Under the pieces are notes generated by a model that did no database searches, was not told where the DNA came from, and was given only the letters and a program-made list of their open reading frames with translations. Both the position numbers and the translations under genes were made by a program. Below are positions 58,380-64,000 of a stretch of 64,000 nucleotides of DNA, in pieces (position 1 is the first letter of the stretch; each line of letters starts with the position of its first letter). This stretch comes from Liolophura sinensis (lineage: Eukaryota; Mollusca; Polyplacophora; Chitonida; Chitonidae): assembly GCF_032854445.1 (NCBI RefSeq), contig NC_088305.1, forward strand, positions 7,505,606 through 7,569,605, written 5' to 3'.

Positions 58380-61300
58380 CTAAACTATCGCACCTGTCTC
58401 CTCGCGAGGGACGCTGGGAGCGGAAGTCACGATTGCTTTGGCCATGTCTTCGACGTCATGGTGTCTCACGCAAATTTGTATGGCCGCGTCCCAACTGTAG
58501 CCATACAAACACTGACACTTGTAACTACCCACCGTGTTCTGACAGTACTCGTGACTATGACAGTCGTAGGTACCGTCATAACACTCGTCTATGTCTGCAA
58601 AAATGATGACAAAAATACTATAGATCTTCTCTGCAACTTTGTAACTTCCTGCAGTGTTCTGGCAGTACTTGTAGTCAGTAATACAGATACTTACTGGACA
58701 CCGTCGTCGTTCTGATGAAATTATGATCGTATGTATATCGTTTTGTTAACAACAATCTAACACACTTCCTACTGCCGGCGCGTTCAAAGGATGTGTCAAT
58801 CACAGACGCGCTGCTTGAAACAAGGCAGCAGTCAATGAGCCAAAGCTGGGGGTAACTTATGGAAAATCACGAGTCGTGACTCAACAGCCAAGCAAGAACA
58901 TGGCGATATCTGGCCGTAAAACAGATAGTACCGTTTTACTGATGTTATACTCCTATCGGTCAGTTGCTTCAGTATGACGAACTTAAATCCTCAGAACAAA
59001 CAATCGTTTGAACCAATTGATAATAGGCTTTCTTTGGCATGTCCACCATATTGCTCGTCTAAGCTACTTCGGCTGCAGAAATGGCACTTCCCCTTTTATC
59101 CGACAGACATCGACTGTTCCTGGCGAAAACGTCCTCTTTAGAAAGCCTCATACTGATTGGTTGCTAATGACATCAATGACCTCTGGTTGTTCACCAGAGG
59201 TCAACGAACTCGCTGATGATGGGAAGTGTGCCAGATCGTTGTTAGTTATATACGTACGAGCTGATTTTAACTTGCACCGTCGTATAAGTGAAATATAATT
59301 GAGTAAGATGTAAAACACTACTCAAAAATAAAAAGACACTTGCTGTAATAAAACTTGGGCCACTTTAACAACATAAGTCACAAGTCCTTTTTCCCGTAAA
59401 TGACGTTGCCTGTGTGTTACAGTGCCATATGGTGACGTTATTTACTTTCATATGTACTTTTCCCAAATTTTCATATGTGAAAACTGATCACTGTACATAA
59501 AACCAGATAAAATCACCGTACTTCTACCAACTGTATTACATTTCTGACACATAGTCCAAGCTGGCCATAATACGGTGAGAAGAACGGACAACCTTACCAA
59601 CGAATTGGTCCAAACTCGCTGTAATACAGAGAGAACAGACAACGTAACAAACAAATGGTCCAAGCTGGTCATAATGCAGAGAAAGGAACGGACAACCTTA
59701 CCAACATATGGTCCAAACTGGCCATAATACAGTGAGAAGAACGGACAACCTTAACAACATATGGTCTAAACTGGCCATAATAAAGTGAGAAGAACGGACA
59801 ACCTTACCAACGCATAGTCCAAACTGGCCATAATACAGTGAGAAGAACGGACAACCTTACCAACACATGGTCCAAACTGGCCTTAATGCAGTTAGAAGAA
59901 CAGACAACCTTACTAACACATGGTCCAAACTTGCCATAATACAGCGAGAAGAACGGACAACCTTACGCACACATGGTCCGAACTGGCCATAATACGGCAA
60001 AAAAATAAACGGACAACCTTACAAAGGCATGGTTCAAACTTGCCATAATGCAGCGAGAATAACGGGCAACCTTACCAACATATGGTCCAAACTGGCCATA
60101 ATACAGTGAGAAGAACGGACAACCTTAACAACACATGGTCTAAACTGGCCATAATAAAGTGAGAAGAACGGACAACCTTACCAACGCATAGTCCAAACTG
60201 GCCATAATACAGTGAGAAGAACGGACAACCTTACCAACACATGGTCCAAACTGGCCTTAATGCAGTAAGAAGAACAGACAACCTTACTAACACATGGTCC
60301 AAACTGGCCTGAATACAGTGAGAAGAACGAACAACCTTACCAACACATGGTCTAAACTGGCCATAATACACGGAGAAGAGCGGACAACCTTACCAACACA
60401 TGGTCCAAACTGACCATAATACAGAAAGAACAACCCACAACCTTACCAACACATGGTCCAAACTGGCCATAATACAGCGAGAAGACCGGACAACCTTAAC
60501 AACACATGGTCCAAACTGACCATAATATAGTGAGAAAAACGGACAGCCTTACTAACACATGGTCCAAACAGGTCATAATACAGCAAAGAGAACGGACAAC
60601 CTTACCAACGCATGGTCCAAACTGGCCATAATACAGCAAGAAGAACGGACAATCTTACCCACACGTGGTCTAAACTGGCCATAATACAGCAAGAAAAACG
60701 GACAATTTTACCAACGCATGGTCCAAACAGGCCATAATACACGGAGAAGAACGGACAACCTTACCAACACATGGTCTAAACTGGCCATAATGCAGGGAAA
60801 AAACGGACAACCTTACCAACACATGGTTCAAACTGGCCATAATACAGCAAGAAAAACGGACAACCTTACCAATACATGGTCCAAACTGGCCATAATACAG
60901 CAAAAAGAACGAAGAACCTTACCAACGCATGGTCCAAACTGGTCATAATACAGCAAGAAAAATGGACAACCTTACCAACACATGGTCCAAACTGATCATA
61001 ATACAGCAAGAAAAACGGACAACCTTACCAACGCATGGTCTAAACTGGCCATAACACAGCAAGAAAAACGGACAACCTTATCAACGCATGGTCCAAGCAG
61101 GCCATAATACAGCAAGAAGAACGGACAACCTTACCAACACATGGTCCAAACTGGTCATAATACACCAAAGAGAACAGACAACCTTACCCACACATGATCC
61201 CAACTTGCCATAATACAGCGAGAAGAACGGACAACCTTACGCACACATGGTCCGAACTGGCCATAATACGGCAAAAAAATAAACGGACAACCTTACAAAG

Positions 61301-63262
61301 GCATGGTTCAAACTTGCCATAATGCAGCGAGAATAACGGGCAACCCTACCAACATATGGTCCAAACTGGCCATAATACAGCGAGAAGAACGGACAACCTT
61401 AACAACATATGGTCTAAACTGGCCATAATAAAGTGAGAAGAACGGACAACCTTACCAACGCATAGTCCAAACTGGCCATAATACAGTGAGAAGAACGGAC
61501 AACCTTACCAACACATGGTCCAAACTGGCCTTAATGCAGTAAGAAGAACAGACAACCTTACTAACTCATGGTCCAAACTGGCCTGAATACAGTGAGAAGA
61601 ACGAACAACCTTACCCACACATGATCCCAACTTGCCATAATACAGCGAGAAGAACGGACAACCTTACGCACACATGGTCCGAACTGGCCATAAAACGGCA
61701 AACAAATAAACGGACAACCTTACAAAGGCATGGTTCAAACTTGCCATAATGCAGCGAGAATAACGGACAACCTTACCAGCACATGGTCCAAACTGGTCAT
61801 AATACAGTGAGAAGAACGGACAACCTTACCCACACATGGTCCAAAGTGGCTGTAATACAAGGAGAACGGACAACGTAACCAACAAATGGTCCAAGCTGGC
61901 CATAATACAGTGAGAAGAACGAACAACCTTACCAACACATGGTCCAAACTGGTCATAATACAGCAAGAAGGACAGACAACCTTACCAACACATGGCCCAA
62001 ACTGGCTGTGATACAGGGAGAACGGACAACGTAACAACCAAATGGTCCAAGCTGGCCATAATACAGTGAGAAGAACGGACAACCTTACCAACACATGGTC
62101 CAAACTGGTCATAATACAGTGAGAAGAACGGACAACCTTACCAACACATGGTCCAAACTGGTTATAATACAGCAAAAAGAACGGACAACCTTACCAACGC
62201 ATGGTCCAAACTTGCCATAATGCAGCGAGAAGAACGGACAACCTTAACAACACATGGGCCTAACTGGCCGTGATGCAGCGAGAAGAACGAATAACCTTAC
62301 CAACGCATGGACCAAACTTGCCATAATGCAGGGAGAAGAACGGACAACCTTACCAACACATGGTCCAAACTGGTTATAACACAGCAAGAAGAACGGACAA
62401 CCTTACCAACATATTGTCGAAACTGGCCAGTATGCAGCGAGAAGAACAAACAAACTTACGAATGCATGGTCCAAACTGCCCATAATACAGCGAGAAGAAC
62501 GGACAACCTTACCCACACATGGTCCAAACAGACCATAATACAGTAAGAAGAACGGCCAACCTTACCAACACATGGTCCAAATTGGCCATAATACAGCGAG
62601 AAGAACGGACAACCTTACCAACACATGGTCCAAACTGGTCATAATACAGCAAGAAGAACGGACAACCTTACCAACACCTGGTCCAAACTGGTCATAATAC
62701 AGCAAGAAGAACGGATAGCCTTACCAACACATGGTCCAAACTGGCCTTAATACAGTGAGAAGAACGGACAACCTTACCAACTCATGGTCTAAACAGGCAT
62801 AATACAGCGAGAAGAACGGACAACGTTACCAACGCATAGTCCAAACTGGCCATAATACAGAGAGAAGAACGCAAAACCTTAACAACGCATAGTTCAAACT
62901 GGCCATAATACAGAGAGAAGAACGGAAAACCTTAACAACGCATGGTCGAAACTGGTCATAATATAGCGAGAAGAACGAGCAACTTTACCAACACATAGTT
63001 CAAACTGGCTATGATGCAGCGAGAAGAACCTTACCAACGCATAGTCCAAACCGCGAACTCCATTCGAATCCTTTGGTGACCTGCGCACAATTGCAAGTGT
63101 AATTCAGCCGGTTTCTAATCAAATCTTCGAAGTTAATATTCCTGAGTCTCGGGAAATCGCACTTTCCATCTGCAATCTCCCTACAGGGATTACTACTGGC
63201 TTTCCAACAGTCTTGGGGTTTGGAGATCCCGGATTCGCTGATGCGTCGACCACAACATATAT
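58380..63262 (-). CDS. EGF-domain protein, last two coding exons (3' end)
   Basis: Exon 63035-63262 (228 nt) and exon 58380-58594 (215 nt with stop TAG at 58380-58382), both entered in phase 1 as is usual for EGF exons. The last exon is a textbook calcium-binding EGF module: DIDECYDGTYDCHSHEYCQN, then TVGSYKCQCLYGYSWD and a final Cys in QICV, six Cys in the right order with the Asp/Asn/aromatic residues that bind calcium. A 27-residue tail (RHHDVEDMAKAIVTSAPS and on) ends the protein. The previous exon is a longer, diverged EGF-like unit with eight Cys (ICCGRRISES, QDCWKASSNPC, GKCDFPRL, NYTCNCAQV, FGLCV). Upstream exons are beyond the window. Probably extracellular; the parent family cannot be named from two domains. 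Confidence 0.85.
58595..59279 (-). other. EGF gene intron, 3' part
   Basis: Apart from the decayed EGF exon at 58615-58700 nothing is recognised. Confidence 0.5.
58615..58700 (-). pseudogene. Decayed partial copy of the calcium-binding EGF exon
   Basis: Minus-strand reading gives SICITDYKYCQNTAGSYKVA, which parallels TYDCHSHEYCQNTVGSYKCQ of the real exon 30 bases further on; the DNA word AGTACTGCCAGAACACTGCA matches AGTACTGTCAGAACACGGTG. The Cys pair C-x-C after GSYK is lost and the ends do not have matching splice sites. It is a failed tandem exon duplication. Confidence 0.6.
59280..59335 (+). mobile_element. SINE (family A) tail fragment
   Basis: GTCGTATAAGTGAAATATAA, GATGTAAAACACTACTCAAA. 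Confidence 0.65.
59570..63034 (-). repeat. 53-bp satellite (about 65 units) starting at the EGF exon's 5' splice site
   Basis: On the gene strand the unit is GTTTGGACCATGTGTTG, GTAAGGTTGTCCG, TTCTTCTCGCTGTATTATGG, CCA. The real exon end and donor at 63030-63051 read GTTTGGACTATGCGTTG / GTAAGG, and the intron goes on TTCTTCTCGCTGCATCATAG, CCA, so the first unit is the exon-intron junction itself: 17 exon bases plus 36 intron bases. Most units keep TTG/GTAAGG unchanged, so dozens of donors identical to the real one lie downstream of it. Larger blocks recur (59960-60070, 61230-61340 and 61650-61760 share a unit with AATACGGCAAAAAAATAAAC). Confidence 0.95.
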
Positions 63263-64000
63263 CTGCGTGAAAGACAAAAAGCTGCGCGTTAAAAATGAAA
63301 ACCATGTCAAAGTTACTCTCAAAATTTTTTTTGTTAAATTTAGCGAAAGTCTAGAATGTATTATGTCATTGCAGCGAATTATTTTCATATGTATAACACA
63401 TATTTTATTAATTCTATTAGACTAATGAATGAATATTTTGAATATGACACGGCATTGTGTTACAATAACAGAGTACACTCTAGCATAACTCAGACAATAG
63501 ACTGTCTGTTAAATTTAACAGATTATTTTTGGGATAAGCGGGCAGTGTATTTTCATATTTTTTAAATGATTTTTTGTCTTTTTGCAACGGTTTCATTGTT
63601 ACCCCTCGGCAACAAATTAGCTTAAGAGTATTGTCGTTTTTGGCTTCCGTCTATCAGTCAGTTCACATATTTGTAAACACGTTTTTTGAAGGCTTGTAGA
63701 ACGGGTTCACCAAACTTCCATCACATGTATATATACTTACGCGGTGGGTTTGAACCATTTACCTGGTGACTTTGATCTGGAGTTTTCTTTAAAAGGTTAT
63801 TGGGGTCAGTAATGTCTATCTTTCTTTAAGCACTTTTCCTCAAACTTGTATCACGTGTGTATCTGGTCTCACAGAAGAACCACACTGTTTTTCCAGTAAT
63901 TATGACCTGTCCTTTTTTTCAAGTCGTTGAGTCTGTGTCCACGTTATCTTCTCTCGAACGGTTGTAGCCATTGCTTACTAAATTTATATCACGTACACAC
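63263..64000 (-). other. EGF gene upstream intron; palindromic MITE copy at 63425-63530
   Basis: 63425-63530 has ACGGCATTGTGTTACAATAA, CTCTAGCATAACTCAGACAA and TGTTAAATTTAACAGATTAT, matching 11370-11590 and 24070-24215. No further exon is seen to the window end. Confidence 0.5.

Noticed and set aside
60670-62175. Minus frames with FGPCVGKVVRSS repeats, up to 146 codons
   Set aside because: Frames come from the 53-bp satellite. They contain the copied exon codons (GLCVG), which explains the gene-like look, but have no acceptor or conserved domain.

Overview
This is a fragment of an animal genome, most likely a mollusc. Its genes are split into short exons with GT/AG borders, it is full of tRNA-derived SINEs of the kind common in bivalves and gastropods, and it carries secreted alpha-carbonic anhydrases of the type used in shell formation and acid-base transport. 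I cannot name the species. Telomere-like TTAGGG repeats fit but do not narrow it.

Layout. (1) 1-4220, plus strand: the last three coding exons and 3'UTR of a GCN5/PCAF-type histone acetyltransferase (KAT2), ending in the bromodomain. (2) 4220-11100: gene-poor spacer with minisatellites, simple repeats and SINEs. (3) 11136-22566, plus: a complete seven-exon gene for a secreted single-domain alpha-carbonic anhydrase (285 residues), with a TATA box and a poly(A) signal. (4) 22.6-27.9 kb: spacer with a cluster of four perfect TGACGTCA (CRE) sites. (5) 27896-55774, plus: a 26-exon gene for a secreted protein of about 1108 residues made of a signal peptide, a divergent von Willebrand D-like region and three alpha-carbonic anhydrase domains. 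By motif, domain 1 has lost one zinc ligand (His to Arg) and domains 2 and 3 keep the full active site. (6) 55.9-58.4 kb: spacer. (7) 58380-63262, minus: the last two coding exons of an EGF-domain protein, separated by a 4.4 kb intron that is mostly a 53-bp satellite.

The two carbonic anhydrase genes are tandem and on the same strand. All four CA domains share the same six-exon layout and intron phases, so the cluster grew by gene and domain duplication. Together they would give one simple secreted enzyme and one large multidomain protein with one dead and two intact catalytic units, plausibly acting on carbonate chemistry outside the cell.

The most striking signal is not a gene. In four different introns, on both strands and in three unrelated genes (KAT2, both carbonic anhydrases, the EGF gene), a minisatellite starts exactly at the 5' splice site. 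In three of them the repeat unit is a copy of the exon end plus the donor site, so the array carries many copies of a decoy 5' splice site. This suggests a recurrent process that seeds tandem arrays at exon-intron junctions. Other duplications of splice-site-sized pieces (a duplicated 36-nt micro-exon, a decayed second EGF exon, three copies of a 3'-splice-site-like block) fit the same picture.

Exon models come from reading splice sites, phases and protein family conservation by eye; no transcript evidence was available.
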